Assembly (NCBI GenBank): GCA_036268995.1
Contig: DATATB010000062.1
Location: forward strand, 51,909 to 115,908
DNA length: 64,000 nucleotides
Origin: DATATB01 sp036268995
GTDB lineage: Bacteria > Planctomycetota > Planctomycetia > Pirellulales > PNKZ01
Direction of reading: 5' to 3'
Shown here: positions 34,484 through 43,971 of the stretch, piece after piece
Layout: the number at the start of each line of letters is the position of its first letter
Position numbering within the stretch: position 1 is the stretch's first letter
The notes under the pieces: model-generated
Database searches by the model: none
Told to the model about the DNA's origin: nothing
What the model saw: the letters and a program-made list of their open reading frames with translations, nothing else
Position numbers and translations under genes: made by a program

Positions 34484-35977
34484 GTGAAATGCATTTTGTT
34501 GCGATCGCTCGTCGCATGGTCGACGTGCGTCTTCGGGCTGCTATTGCTCGCAATTTCGCAGTCCGCCGCTGCCGCCCCGGTGCCCCCGCACCCCAACATC
34601 GTGCTGATCTTTTGCGACGACTTGGGCTACGGCGACGTCGGTTGCTTCGGCGCCAAGGACATTCGCACGCCCAACATCGATCGGTTGGCGGCGCAGGGAA
34701 CTCGGTTCACGAGCTTTTATGTCGCGCAGCCGGTTTGCACCGCATCGCGCGCCGGACTGCTCACCGGCAGCTACCCGAACCGAGTAAGTTTGTTCGGGGC
34801 CTTAAACCACCAGAGCGACGTAGGCATCGCGAGCGATGAGTTGCTGCTGCCGGAGATGCTCAAGAGTCGCGGCTATGCGACGGCCATCTACGGCAAATGG
34901 CACCTGGGACACCGCGACCGGTTTCTGCCGACGCGAAACGGCTTCGACGAATTCCTCGGCATTCCCTATTCGAACGACAATGGCCCGCTGCACGGTTCGC
35001 AGACGGGACTGCCCCCGCTGCCCTTGATCGAAAACGAAAAAATCGTCGAGCGCGATCCCGACCAGTCGCAGTTTACGCGGCGGTTCACCGAACGGGCCGT
35101 GGCGTTTATCGAGCGCAATCGCGAGCGGCCGTTCTTTCTCTATTTGCCGCACGTGATGCCGCACGTGCCGATCTTTGCCTCCAAGGATTTCAAGGGCCGC
35201 AGCAGCCGCGGGCTGTATGGCGACGTGGTCGAAGAGCTCGATTGGTCGGTCGGACAAATCACGGCGACGCTCGCGCGGCTGGGACTGGACGATCGCACGC
35301 TCGTGATTTTCACCAGCGACAACGGGCCGTTTCTCTCGTACGGCAACCACGCCGGCTCGGCCGGTCCGCTGCGCGAAGGCAAGCTGACGACTTGGGAAGG
35401 CGGAGTCCGCGAGCCGTGCATCATGCGCTGGACGGGTGTCATCCCGGCCGGCCGTGCATGCAGCGAGCCGCTTTCGACGATCGATCTCTGGCCCACATTC
35501 GCCACGCTGGTCGGTGCGCCGCTTCCGCCCAAGACGATCGACGGCCGCGATGCATGGCCCGTCATCCGCGGCGAACCCGGGGCCAGGCTGCCGCGCGAGG
35601 CATTTTATTATTATGCCGGCGACCAGTTGCAGGCCGTCCGCTGGGGGGACTGGAAACTCCATTTGCCGCACGACTATCTGACTTCGGCCAGCCCGCCCGG
35701 ACGCGACGGCCGGCCGGCGAACTACGAGCACATGCAGCCCAAGGCCATGTCGGTCTCCGGGCTGAGCGGCATTGCCAGTCGCCACGGATATGTCGTGCGG
35801 CACCAGCCGCAAGCGCTATTCAATCTGAAAGATGACGTTGGCGAAGCTCACGATGTGGCGGCCGAGCACCCCGATGTCATGAAGCACTTGCTGGCGCTCG
35901 CCGAAACGGCCCGGGCCGATCTGGGAGATTCGTTGACCGGGCGTGTCGGCAGCGGTGTCCGGCCGGCCGGTCATTAA
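34484..35977 (+). CDS. Secreted sulfatase (arylsulfatase A type)
   Basis: A 497-residue type I sulfatase. Signal peptide about 1-30; then PNIVLIFCDDLGYGDVGCFG with the metal-binding Asp pair, the formylglycine motif CTASR (Cys85), YGKWHLGH and IFTSDNGPFLSYGNHAGSAG. The pattern GKLTTWEGGVREPCIMRW is typical of arylsulfatase A/GalNAc-sulfatase-like members. Unlike the sulfatase at 8599 it has no extra binding domain. The substrate is unknown. It stands 65 bases before the PVC-type haem protein, a pairing often seen in planctomycete catabolic loci by my recollection. Confidence 0.94.
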   Translation: MKCILLRSLVAWSTCVFGLLLLAISQSAAAAPVPPHPNIVLIFCDDLGYGDVGCFGAKDIRTPNIDRLAAQGTRFTSFYVAQPVCTASRAGLLTGSYPNRVSLFGALNHQSDVGIASDELLLPEMLKSRGYATAIYGKWHLGHRDRFLPTRNGFDEFLGIPYSNDNGPLHGSQTGLPPLPLIENEKIVERDPDQSQFTRRFTERAVAFIERNRERPFFLYLPHVMPHVPIFASKDFKGRSSRGLYGDVVEELDWSVGQITATLARLGLDDRTLVIFTSDNGPFLSYGNHAGSAGPLREGKLTTWEGGVREPCIMRWTGVIPAGRACSEPLSTIDLWPTFATLVGAPLPPKTIDGRDAWPVIRGEPGARLPREAFYYYAGDQLQAVRWGDWKLHLPHDYLTSASPPGRDGRPANYEHMQPKAMSVSGLSGIASRHGYVVRHQPQALFNLKDDVGEAHDVAAEHPDVMKHLLALAETARADLGDSLTGRVGSGVRPAGH

Positions 35978-36042
35978 ATACACTGGAATTCTGTTCCCGC
36001 GGTCGAGAGTCCTGCTCCCCTGTCTTAAGGTATTCATTTTCA

Positions 36043-39000
36043 ATGTCACGCTGTCTCTACGCTTCGGCTTGCTTGCTTCTCGTCCTATCTTTGGCTCCCG
36101 GTCGCGCCCGCGCGGCAGAAACTTCCGCCGAGCGGCCGGTCTACGATAGCGAGCCGTCGAACGAGCCGCTGTCGAAGCCGGTCGACGTGGCGCGTGGGAT
36201 GAAATTGCCCGACGGGTTTAAGGCCACCGTGTTTGCGGCCGAGCCCGACGTTCGCCAGCCGATCGCGATCACGACCGACGAGCGCGGCCGCCTGTGGGTG
36301 GCCGAGAACTACACCTACGCGGAAGCGAAGCTGAACTTCGATACGAGCCTGCGCGATCGGATTGTTTGCTTCGAGGATCGCGACCAGGACGGCCGGTTCG
36401 ACAAGCGGCACGTTTTTTGGGATCGAGGGCAGAAGCTGACGAGCGTCGAGGTCGGTTTCGGCGGCGTGTGGGCGCTGTGTGCCCCGCAGTTGTTGTTCAT
36501 TCCCGATGCCGACGGCGACCTGGTTCCCGATGGCGAACCCGAGGTCGTGCTCGACGGCTGGAACGGCGATCTGATCCGCCACAACATCGTCAACGGTTTG
36601 AAGTGGGGTCCCGATGGCTGGCTCTACGGCCGGCAAGGCATTCAAGCCACGTCGCTGGTCGGTCGGCCGGGCGCTCCCGCGTCCCAGCGCACGCAGCTCA
36701 ATTGCAGCATCTGGCGCTATCATCCCACGCGCAAAGTGTTCGAAGTCGTGATGCAGGGCGGGACTAACTCCTGGGGTTTCGACTACGACGACCACGGCGA
36801 GATGTTCTTCATCAACACGGTCATCGGCCACTTGTGGCACGTCGTGCCGGGCGCCTATTCGCGACGGATGTACGGCACGCACTTCAATCCGCATCTGTAC
36901 GAACTGCTCGAACAGACGGCCGACCATTTTCATTGGGACACGGCCGAAAAATGGCAAGAGACCAAGAAGGGCGTCAGCGACTCGACCTCGCAGGCCGGCG
37001 GCGGCCACGCTCATTCCGGCTTGATGATCTACCAAGGTGACAATTGGCCCGATCACTATCGCGGCCTGCTGTACGCCATCAACCTGCACGGCCATCGGGT
37101 CAACTGCGACCGCCTTTCGCGCCGCGGCTGCGGTTATGTGGGCACGCACGAGCCCGACTTCATGCTGACCAGCGATCCTTGGTTCCGCGCCCTGGACCTG
37201 ATCTACGGTCCCGACGGCGGCGTGTATATCGCCGATTGGAGCGACGTGGGCGAATGCCACGAGAGCAACGGCGTGCACCGCAGCTCGGGCCGGATCTACA
37301 AGATCACGTATGGCGAACCCACTCGGCCGGGCAAGCTCGATCTGCGACAGATGGGCGACGAACAACTTGTGTCGCTGCAACTGCACAAAAACGATTGGTA
37401 CGTCCGCCAAGCGCGCCGGCTGCTCCAGGAACGTGCCGCCGAGAAGCGCGACATGCACGCCGCGCACGCGGCCCTGCAGGCCATTTATCGCGACCATTCC
37501 GACGCGGGCCGCCGGTTGCGGGCAATGTGGTGCCTGGCAGCGACCGGCGGCATTGACGATGCCTGGCTGTTGAAACAGCTCGGCGACGCCAACGAGCACG
37601 TGCGCGTATGGGCCGTGCGGCTGCTGGTAGATAAGCTGCCGGTTTCGCCGCAGGTCTCGACGGCCTTTGCCCGGCAAGCGGCCAGCGACAAGTCGGGCCT
37701 GGTGCGCGTGTACCTGGCTTCCGCGATGCAACGGCTCGCTCTCGAAGAGCGCTGGCCGATTGCCGAAGCTTTGGCCCAGCACGGAGAGGATCGCGCCGAC
37801 GCGGAGCTGCCGCTGATGTTGTGGTACGGAATCGAGCCGGCCGTGACGGAAGATCCGACTCGTGCGGTGGCCCTGGCCGATCGCACGCAGATTCCGCTGG
37901 TGCGGCGGCATCTGGCGCGTCGCATCACCAGCGAGCTGGACGAAGACCCATCGGCCGTCGACCGGTTGGTTCGTTTGCTGGAAGTCGATCGGCCGCAGGA
38001 ATATCAGGTCGAAGTCCTTTCCGGCATGACCGCGGCGCTCGAGGGTTGGCGCCAAGCTCCGGCGCCGCCGGTCTGGAAGTCGGTCGGTCCGAAGTTGGCC
38101 GCCAGCTCGTATCCTGACGTGCAGCGGCTGGCCCGCGAGTTGGGCGTAGTGTTTGGCGACGGTCGGGCGGTGGACTCGCTCCGCAAGTTGCTCACGGATA
38201 CCGATGCCGATCCAGCGGCCCGGCGCAACGCCTTGCGCGTGCTCGTCGACGCGCGCTCGCAGGAGATTGGGCCGCTGTTGCTCAAGCTGCTCGACGATCG
38301 CGTGCTGGTTAACGAGGCGATCCGCGGCCTGGCCTTCTACGATCAGCCCGACGCGATCAAGCGTCTGCTCATGCTTTACCCGCGTCTTTACCCGCAGGCG
38401 CGCGAACAAGCGATCAACACGCTCAGCTCGCGCGTCGCGTACGCGCGCGCATTGGTCGGCGCATTGGCCAACGGCAAGATTCCGGCGGCCGACATTTCGG
38501 CGTTCCAGGCCCGGCAGTTGTTCAGCCTGGGCGACGCGACGATCGACGCCGCGCTCAAACAGCACTGGGGCGAGATTCGCCGCACCCCGGAGGAAAAGCT
38601 GCGGCAAATGCGCGAGATCAAGTCGCAGCTTTCGTCCACGACGTTGAAGTCAGGCGATCGCGCCGCCGGCCGTGCGCTGTTCCAGCAGAAATGCGCCAAC
38701 TGCCACACGCTGTTCGGCGCCGGTGGCACGATCGGGCCCGATCTGACCGGCGGCAATCGGGCGAATCTCGACTACCTGCTCGAGAATGTGCTGGACCCCA
38801 GCGCGGCCGTCGCGGCGAACTTCCGGACGTCGATCATCCTGCTCACCGATGGCCGCGTGCTGACGGGCGTCGTGCTCCAGAGCAATCCGCGCACCGTGAC
38901 GGTGCAGACCGCGACCGAGCGTATGGCCCTCGCGCGCGGTGACATCGACGAGATCACGCCGCAGAACTTGTCGTTGATGCCCGAGGGCCTGCTCAACGGG

Positions 39001-39084
39001 CTCACTCAGCAGCAGATTCGCGACCTGGTGGCGTATCTCTCGGGCGGTTCGCAGGTTCCGCTGCCTGCCGGGACAAAGCAATAA
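36043..39084 (+). CDS. PVC-type haem-binding CxxCH protein with propeller and HEAT-like repeats
   Basis: A 1013-residue exported protein of a kind found mainly in the Planctomycetes-Verrucomicrobia group. After a signal peptide (about 1-24), residues about 45-420 form a quinoprotein-dehydrogenase-like propeller (LPDGFKATVFAAEPDVRQPI, GGVYIADWSDVGECHESNG). Residues about 440-830 are helical repeats of HEAT type. The C-terminus is a cytochrome c domain with one haem site, CANCH (884-888), and a distal region NRANLDYLLENVLDPSA. It probably passes electrons from oxidation of a carbohydrate-derived substrate to the respiratory chain; the substrate is unknown. Position after a sulfatase fits polysaccharide use. 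Confidence 0.93.
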   Translation: MSRCLYASACLLLVLSLAPGRARAAETSAERPVYDSEPSNEPLSKPVDVARGMKLPDGFKATVFAAEPDVRQPIAITTDERGRLWVAENYTYAEAKLNFDTSLRDRIVCFEDRDQDGRFDKRHVFWDRGQKLTSVEVGFGGVWALCAPQLLFIPDADGDLVPDGEPEVVLDGWNGDLIRHNIVNGLKWGPDGWLYGRQGIQATSLVGRPGAPASQRTQLNCSIWRYHPTRKVFEVVMQGGTNSWGFDYDDHGEMFFINTVIGHLWHVVPGAYSRRMYGTHFNPHLYELLEQTADHFHWDTAEKWQETKKGVSDSTSQAGGGHAHSGLMIYQGDNWPDHYRGLLYAINLHGHRVNCDRLSRRGCGYVGTHEPDFMLTSDPWFRALDLIYGPDGGVYIADWSDVGECHESNGVHRSSGRIYKITYGEPTRPGKLDLRQMGDEQLVSLQLHKNDWYVRQARRLLQERAAEKRDMHAAHAALQAIYRDHSDAGRRLRAMWCLAATGGIDDAWLLKQLGDANEHVRVWAVRLLVDKLPVSPQVSTAFARQAASDKSGLVRVYLASAMQRLALEERWPIAEALAQHGEDRADAELPLMLWYGIEPAVTEDPTRAVALADRTQIPLVRRHLARRITSELDEDPSAVDRLVRLLEVDRPQEYQVEVLSGMTAALEGWRQAPAPPVWKSVGPKLAASSYPDVQRLARELGVVFGDGRAVDSLRKLLTDTDADPAARRNALRVLVDARSQEIGPLLLKLLDDRVLVNEAIRGLAFYDQPDAIKRLLMLYPRLYPQAREQAINTLSSRVAYARALVGALANGKIPAADISAFQARQLFSLGDATIDAALKQHWGEIRRTPEEKLRQMREIKSQLSSTTLKSGDRAAGRALFQQKCANCHTLFGAGGTIGPDLTGGNRANLDYLLENVLDPSAAVAANFRTSIILLTDGRVLTGVVLQSNPRTVTVQTATERMALARGDIDEITPQNLSLMPEGLLNGLTQQQIRDLVAYLSGGSQVPLPAGTKQ

Positions 39085-39126
39085 GTTGATTACAGCGAGG
39101 CTGAATTTCGCTCAGGAGCAGGTTCC

Positions 39127-39366
39127 ATGTACTACTTGTACGGCTCAAAGACCGGCGGCCCGCAAAGGTTGGTGGCAACCTTCGATGCCGAGGCCCAGTT
39201 GCTGGCTTATGTCCGCTGGGCGACGCTTGCGGAGCAAGCCGGCACGTTCAAATTCGAGCAGGGAAGCGCTCTGGCAAGCTTTCAGAACTGGAAGTATGCC
39301 GAATCGCCCGTGACGGACGAGGATTCAACCGCGGTGCTGCACAACCCGTCGCCGAGTATGTTATAA
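39127..39366 (+). CDS. Small protein of unknown function, 79 residues
   Basis: No family is recognised. The protein has a short sheet-helix-sheet look (YYLYGSKTGGPQRLVATF, AQLLAYVRWATLAEQ, GTFKFEQGSALASFQNW). The aromatic-rich opening and the phrase QRLVATFDAEAQLLAYVRWATL suggest a compact cytoplasmic fold. The ATG at 39127 is preceded by AGGAGCAGG, a good ribosome site. It lies 42 bases after the haem-protein stop and may be part of that transcript. A competing frame at 39086-39313 lacks a ribosome site. Confidence 0.65.
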   Translation: MYYLYGSKTGGPQRLVATFDAEAQLLAYVRWATLAEQAGTFKFEQGSALASFQNWKYAESPVTDEDSTAVLHNPSPSML

Positions 39367-39456
39367 ACTTGGCTGCCGTGGCGACTGGAATGCGATAAAA
39401 GTCAAACCGCCCCCAGCGCCATGTTTTCGGTAAACGCCCAGATCGGAGAATGAAAA

Positions 39457-40572
39457 ATGTCGCACAGCTTGAGGACCTTTGGACAGGCTTTCCTGGTGAT
39501 CGCCTGCGTCGTCGCCGGCCCGGCCTTGGCATCCAACCGGCCGGAGGGCTTGGACCAGCTTGGCAAGCCCACCTTGAAGTCGGCCGGCCCGCTGGCCTTC
39601 GGACCCGAAGGCGTGCTGTTCGTCGGCGACCCGCGTAGCGCGACCTTGTTCGCGATCGGCGTTGAACCCGCCGGCCCCGCGAGCAGTTCCGAGACCGTAC
39701 GGTTCGAAGGCGTCAACGTTCAACTGGCGTCACTGGTGGGTGTCAAGCCGGACGACTTGCTGATCAACGACGTGGCTGTGCAGCCCGATTCGACGGTGGT
39801 CTACCTGAGCGCATCGCGCGGCCGTGGGCCGGACGCGGAGCCCGTCCTGGCCAAGATTTCCGCCGCGGGCAAACTGACGTTGCTCGCGCTGGACAATGTG
39901 CCTTATGCCAAGGTGGATCTGAACAACGCTCCCGATCCCGACAAGGTCGACCGGCGCGGCAACAAGCTGCGGCAAGAGTCGATCACCGATCTGCAATACA
40001 TCGACGGCCGGGTCTTCGTGGCCGGCTTGTCCAACGAAGAATTCGCCTCGAAGTTGCGGGCCATTTCGTTTCCCTTCACGGGCGCGGATGCCGGCGCTGG
40101 CGTCGAGATTTATCACGGCGCCCACGGCCAGTTCGAGACCCGCGCGCCGGTGCGGACTTTCGTTCCGTTCAATGTCAAAGGCGAACCCCACCTGCTGGCA
40201 GCCTATACCTGCACTCCGCTGGTGACGTTCCCGGTCTCGGAACTGAAGGCCGGCGCAAAATTGCGCGGCACGACGGTGGCCGAACTGGGAAATCATAACC
40301 GGCCGCTGGACATCATCGCTTACGAGAAGGACGGGCGCACTTTCCTGCTGCTGGCCAACAGCGCACGCGGCGTGATGAAGATCGCGACCGACGACCTCGA
40401 CGAGCAGCCGAGCATTTCGCAGCCCGTGAAAGGGACCGCCGGCCTCAAGTACGACACGATCGAGGACTTGAAGGGCGTCGAGCATCTCGACAAGCTGGGT
40501 AGCGGACACGCTCTGCTACTCGTGCGCAACGACGCCAAGGGCTTGAATATCGAGACCATTTCGCTGCCGTAA
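39457..40572 (+). CDS. Secreted beta-propeller protein of unknown function
   Basis: A 371-residue exported protein with a clear signal peptide (about 1-25, ending GPALA). The mature part begins KSAGPLAFGPEGVLFVGDPRSATLF, a quinoprotein/NHL-like first blade, and continues in beta-rich segments ending NIETISLP. No catalytic motif was found. A short Arg/Asp-rich insert (DPDKVDRRGNKLRQESITDL) sits near residue 168. It is followed by a strong hairpin at 40611-40639 and so probably ends a transcription unit. Confidence 0.8.
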   Translation: MSHSLRTFGQAFLVIACVVAGPALASNRPEGLDQLGKPTLKSAGPLAFGPEGVLFVGDPRSATLFAIGVEPAGPASSSETVRFEGVNVQLASLVGVKPDDLLINDVAVQPDSTVVYLSASRGRGPDAEPVLAKISAAGKLTLLALDNVPYAKVDLNNAPDPDKVDRRGNKLRQESITDLQYIDGRVFVAGLSNEEFASKLRAISFPFTGADAGAGVEIYHGAHGQFETRAPVRTFVPFNVKGEPHLLAAYTCTPLVTFPVSELKAGAKLRGTTVAELGNHNRPLDIIAYEKDGRTFLLLANSARGVMKIATDDLDEQPSISQPVKGTAGLKYDTIEDLKGVEHLDKLGSGHALLLVRNDAKGLNIETISLP

Positions 40573-40610
40573 GCCGGCGGTATTTCCGTCGATGACCGAC
40601 TCCGAGGAAG

Positions 40611-40639
40611 CGCGCGGGGAGATGTTTTCTCCCCGCGCG
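40611..40639. terminator. Perfect 11-base-pair hairpin after the propeller gene
   Basis: Arms CGCGCGGGGAG (40611-40621) and CTCCCCGCGCG (40629-40639) with loop ATGTTTT. It starts 38 bases after the stop codon at 40572. The GC-only stem is strong, but only the loop holds Ts, with no T-run after it, so efficient intrinsic termination is not certain. Confidence 0.5.
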
Positions 40640-40677
40640 TTCGCCCGGCCGTGCGGTGATGTTTTTCGAGGGCGAAA

Positions 40678-41871
40678 ATGCGTAGGTTTCTTGCCCAACG
40701 TGCCTTAAGCCTACTGAGCGCCTGCTGCCTTATGACGGCATGCGGCTGGCTGCTGGCCGCGGAACCGCCGCATGCGGCGCCGACAATTTCGGAAGTCAAG
40801 AATGCTGACGGCCAGATGATCGCAATCGAAGCCAGCCCGCTGCCGGTGAATGCCATCACGCGGCTGAGCGAGCAACCGAATTCGGACGAGGCGCTCGCAC
40901 GCGTGCTGAGCGTTTCCGTTGATGATCCCGCGGCCGGCCAGACTGCGATCGCGGGCACGTACACGGTGGGCGAGCGTTCGCTGCGGTTCACGCCGCGATT
41001 TGCCTTTCGCGCGGGGCAAGCGTACCGGGCGCTGCTGCGCCGCTCGGAACTTGGTCCCGCTTCAGCCGCTACGGCCAATGACGTGATCTATCGCTTCCAA
41101 TCGCCGGCGCGCGAGTCGTCGTCGCCGGCTGAAGTCACCGCCATTTTTCCTTCGGCCGCGACCATTCCTGAAAACCAGCTACGATTCTATATCCACTTTT
41201 CCGCCCCCATGGCGCGCGGGGCCGCCTACGAACACGTGCGCCTGCTCGACAATCGCCACCAGCCGGTTGACTTGCCGTTTCTGGAACTCGGCGAGGAATT
41301 GTGGGATCCGCAGCAACAGCGCCTGACACTGCTGATCGACCCGGGCCGGATCAAGCGCGGCGTGCTGCCGCGCGAGGCTCTCGGAACCGTGCTGCGCGCC
41401 GGCGAGCAGTACACGCTGGTGGTGCAGGCGTCGTGGCCCGACGCGCAGAATCGCCCGTTGCGCAAAGAGTTCACCAAACAGTTTCGCGTCGGCCCGCCGA
41501 TCGAAGTCGCCATCGATCCGGCACAGTGGCAGATCCGCGTGCCGGAGCCAGGCTCGCGCCAGCCGCTGGTGATTGATTTTCCCCGGCCGCTGGATCATGC
41601 CCTGCTCGAGCGATTGATTGCAGTTCGCTCGGCTGCTGGCACGCGGGTCGAAGGCGACGTGCTGGTCTCGCGCGAGGAGCGTCGCTGGGAACTGCGGCCG
41701 GCGCACGCGTGGCCAGCCGGCACGTTCGAAGTGGTCGTCGATCGTGCTCTGGAAGACCTGGCAGGCAACCGCATCGGCCGAGCATTCGAAGTCGATCAGG
41801 CCGGGCCGATCACCCAGCAAATCCAAGCGGATGTCTTCCGCTTGGAGTTCGAGATTCCGGCGAAACCGTGA
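40678..41871 (+). CDS. Exported protein with Ig-like domains
   Basis: A 397-residue protein with an N-terminal signal (about 1-28). It could be a lipoprotein (LLSAC, Cys16) but the hydrophobic core is short. The body contains two or three stretches of the bacterial Ig-like (SbsA/Big-type) kind: FPSAATIPENQLRFYIHFSA (about 160), and near the end FEVVVDRALEDLAGNRIG, which is the ending of such domains. No enzyme motif is seen. It precedes an AhpD-like gene by 13 bases and probably shares its message. Confidence 0.75.
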   Translation: MRRFLAQRALSLLSACCLMTACGWLLAAEPPHAAPTISEVKNADGQMIAIEASPLPVNAITRLSEQPNSDEALARVLSVSVDDPAAGQTAIAGTYTVGERSLRFTPRFAFRAGQAYRALLRRSELGPASAATANDVIYRFQSPARESSSPAEVTAIFPSAATIPENQLRFYIHFSAPMARGAAYEHVRLLDNRHQPVDLPFLELGEELWDPQQQRLTLLIDPGRIKRGVLPREALGTVLRAGEQYTLVVQASWPDAQNRPLRKEFTKQFRVGPPIEVAIDPAQWQIRVPEPGSRQPLVIDFPRPLDHALLERLIAVRSAAGTRVEGDVLVSREERRWELRPAHAWPAGTFEVVVDRALEDLAGNRIGRAFEVDQAGPITQQIQADVFRLEFEIPAKP

Positions 41872-41884
41872 TTGGGAGCATGCC

Positions 41885-42187
41885 ATGTACGACATGAACA
41901 ATCTGAAGAAGCTAAAAAAGTTCGGCGAGTTGGCTCCCGAGGCCTGGAAGGGCTTTATGGCTTTCGACCAGGCCGCCATGGCCGACGGCGCGCTGCCGGC
42001 CAAGACCAAGGAACTGATCGCCGTCGGCGTGGCTCTGACCACTCAGTGCCCGTACTGCATCGAAATCCACACCAAGCGGGCGAAGGCCGCGGGCTGCACC
42101 GAAGCCGAGCTGGCCGAAACAGTCATGGTCGCCGCCTGCTTGCGCGCCGGCGGGGCCGTGACACACGGCACGCACTGCCTGGAGTGA
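41885..42187 (+). CDS. AhpD-like carboxymuconolactone decarboxylase family protein
   Basis: A 100-residue, all-helical cytoplasmic protein of the CMD/AhpD family. The redox motif CPYCIEIHTKRA (about residues 54-65) has the CxxC pair and the following His used by AhpD-type alkylhydroperoxidases; a preceding Glu lies in KTKELIAVGVAL. Thiol-based peroxide reduction is therefore likelier than decarboxylation. It starts at the ATG at 41885, 13 bases after the Ig-like gene, and is followed by the Dabb gene. Confidence 0.92.
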   Translation: MYDMNNLKKLKKFGELAPEAWKGFMAFDQAAMADGALPAKTKELIAVGVALTTQCPYCIEIHTKRAKAAGCTEAELAETVMVAACLRAGGAVTHGTHCLE

Positions 42188-42237
42188 GTTAGTTTCACCA
42201 TCGACATCTTACTTCTGTTCAATGGAGATTCGACGCC

Positions 42238-42639
42238 ATGCGACGCATTTTGTGCCTGCTTTCGATCCTCGCCCTGGGAGTCTTTGCCATGACGCGTGAC
42301 GACGCTCCAGCCGCCGCAGCCGATCCGGCCAGCGGGTCGCTCCGGCACGTGGTGCTCTTCAAGTTCAAAGACGGGACTTCGCCCGAGCAGGTGCAGCAGG
42401 TCGTGGATGCCTTTCGGGCGTTGCCGAAAAAGATCGACGCGATTCAGGACTTCGAATACGGCACGGACGTGAGCGTGGAGAACAAGCAGCAGGGATTTAC
42501 GCACTGCTTCCTGGTCACGTTTCGCGACGAGCAGGGGCGCGACGCCTATCTGCCGCATCCGGCGCACAAGGAATTCGGCACCCTCGTTCGTCCGCTGTTG
42601 GATAAGGTGCTGGTGTTCGACTTCCGCCCGCAGCGCTAG
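42238..42639 (+). CDS. Exported Dabb-domain (stress-responsive A/B barrel) protein
   Basis: A 133-residue protein. The first 28 residues form a signal peptide. The remainder is a single Dabb ferredoxin-like domain: LRHVVLFKFKDGTSPEQVQQV, then IQDFEYGTDVSVE, then FLVTFRDEQGRDAYLPHPAH. Members dimerise into a small barrel; here the function is unknown. Export of a Dabb domain is common in planctomycetes by my recollection. It follows the AhpD-like gene by 50 bases with GGAG before its ATG. Confidence 0.9.
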   Translation: MRRILCLLSILALGVFAMTRDDAPAAAADPASGSLRHVVLFKFKDGTSPEQVQQVVDAFRALPKKIDAIQDFEYGTDVSVENKQQGFTHCFLVTFRDEQGRDAYLPHPAHKEFGTLVRPLLDKVLVFDFRPQR

Positions 42640-42672
42640 CGGCGACGCATCCTTCGCGAAACGCGGAGCCGC

Positions 42673-42701
42673 TTGGCCGTGGTGAGCATTCGGCTTACAA
42701 T
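42673..42701 (+). promoter_or_regulatory. Candidate sigma-70-type promoter for the gene at 42763
   Basis: TTGGCC (42673-42678), a 17-base spacer and TACAAT (42696-42701). The expected start near 42708 leaves a leader of about 55 bases before the ATG at 42763. Confidence 0.4.
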
Positions 42702-42762
42702 GCTAGTCGAATCGTCCCGCCTGCATCCCGCCTCCGTCGTGTCTTCTGCCGAAGAAGTTCTC

Positions 42763-43971
42763 ATGCCCCAGCCAGCAATGGTCTTTCATCGGCGCACAGT
42801 TGCGGCGGCTGCGTGGCTTGGAATTATTCTGATGCTGGCGGCCGCGGCTTCGGCGGCCGAGACGCTGGACGAGGCGATCGTCACCTTGAAAAAGGTTGGG
42901 CATCAAGCGGCTGGGAATCGTGCTGCTGTCGGAGCCTGGAAGGTTGTGGCGGAGAGCGACGTGGAGCAATTGCCGACACTATTGGCGGCCCTTGATGACG
43001 CGGGGCCGTTGGCCGCCAATTACCTGCGCTCGGCAGTCGATGCCGTGGCCGAGCGTGCTTTGGCACAGGGCCAGAAGTTGCCGCAGAACCAGCTTGAGCG
43101 ATTCATCCTCGATACCAAACACGGGCCGCTTTCGCGAAGGCTGGCGTACGACTGGCTGGCGAAAGTCGACGCCACAGCAGCAGCGCGGATGATCCCAGGT
43201 TTTTTGAACGATCCGAGCTTGGAGCTGCGGCGCGACGCGGTGGCCCGGCTGACGAGCGAAGGCCGGCAACTGATCGGCCGCGGCGATAGCAAAGACTCGG
43301 CCCCCAAGCAGCCGGCTGGAACCCAGCCGCAGCTCGCGCAGGGCATTGCCGAACTGCGAACGGCATTCGAGGCCGCGCGTGATCTCGATCAGATTGCCGA
43401 GCTCGACAAAGAGTTGACCGGGCTCAAGCAGGAGGTCGATCTGCCACGCCATTTCGGCTTTGTCACGACGTGGCGCGTTGTCGGGCCGTTCGATAATCGC
43501 AACGGCATCGGTTTTGATGCCATTTATCCGCCGGAACAAAGCGTCGATTTCGCGGCCCGCTATCCCGGCAAAGCGGCCAGCGTCGCGTGGCAAACGTACA
43601 CCACGAGTGATCGGCAGGGCAAAGTCGATTTGAACGTGGCGTTGGGCAAGGAGATGGGCTGCGTGGCTTATGCCGCCGCCGAGTTTTGCAGCCCAGGCCG
43701 GCAAGAGGTGGATTTGCGGCTGGCATGCGCTTGTGCCACGAAGCTCTGGCTGAATGGGAAGTTGATCGACCGGCACCAGATTTACCATACCGGCGCCACG
43801 ATCGATCAATATCAATCGCGCGGCACGCTCGAGCCGGGACGCAACCTGATCCTGCTGAAGGTTTGCCAGAATGAACAAACCCAAAGCTGGGCGCAGGATT
43901 GGGAATTTCAATTTCGCGTTTGCGATTCTGTCGGCACGGCGATTCATTCGAGCAGGCGCAATGAAAAGTAA
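42763..43971 (+). CDS. Exported HEAT-like repeat and sugar-binding-like protein
   Basis: A 402-residue exported protein of unknown role. A signal peptide (about 7-32) precedes helical repeats up to about residue 200 (LPTLLAALDDAGPLAANYLRS; PGFLNDPSLELRRDAVARLT). A beta-sandwich follows (FVTTWRVVGPFDNRNGIGFD, then EVDLRLACACATKLWLNGKL), the style of PA14/galactose-binding-like modules that recur in planctomycete proteins. The ATG at 42763 with GAAGAAG upstream is preferred over 42673, which falls inside the promoter. Its last 11 bases overlap the next gene. Confidence 0.78.
   Translation: MPQPAMVFHRRTVAAAAWLGIILMLAAAASAAETLDEAIVTLKKVGHQAAGNRAAVGAWKVVAESDVEQLPTLLAALDDAGPLAANYLRSAVDAVAERALAQGQKLPQNQLERFILDTKHGPLSRRLAYDWLAKVDATAAARMIPGFLNDPSLELRRDAVARLTSEGRQLIGRGDSKDSAPKQPAGTQPQLAQGIAELRTAFEAARDLDQIAELDKELTGLKQEVDLPRHFGFVTTWRVVGPFDNRNGIGFDAIYPPEQSVDFAARYPGKAASVAWQTYTTSDRQGKVDLNVALGKEMGCVAYAAAEFCSPGRQEVDLRLACACATKLWLNGKLIDRHQIYHTGATIDQYQSRGTLEPGRNLILLKVCQNEQTQSWAQDWEFQFRVCDSVGTAIHSSRRNEK

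Noticed and set aside
36085..38607. Very long minus-strand open frame (840 codons) opposite the haem protein gene
   Set aside because: It mirrors the codon pattern of a clearly real gene on the other strand; the translation has no domain and is typical of antisense frames in GC-rich DNA. The same applies to long antisense frames at 1808-2959, 9376-11034 and 27614-28900.
40611..40639. Classical intrinsic terminator with T-run
   Set aside because: The stem is perfect but the Ts are in the loop, so it is reported with moderate confidence only.
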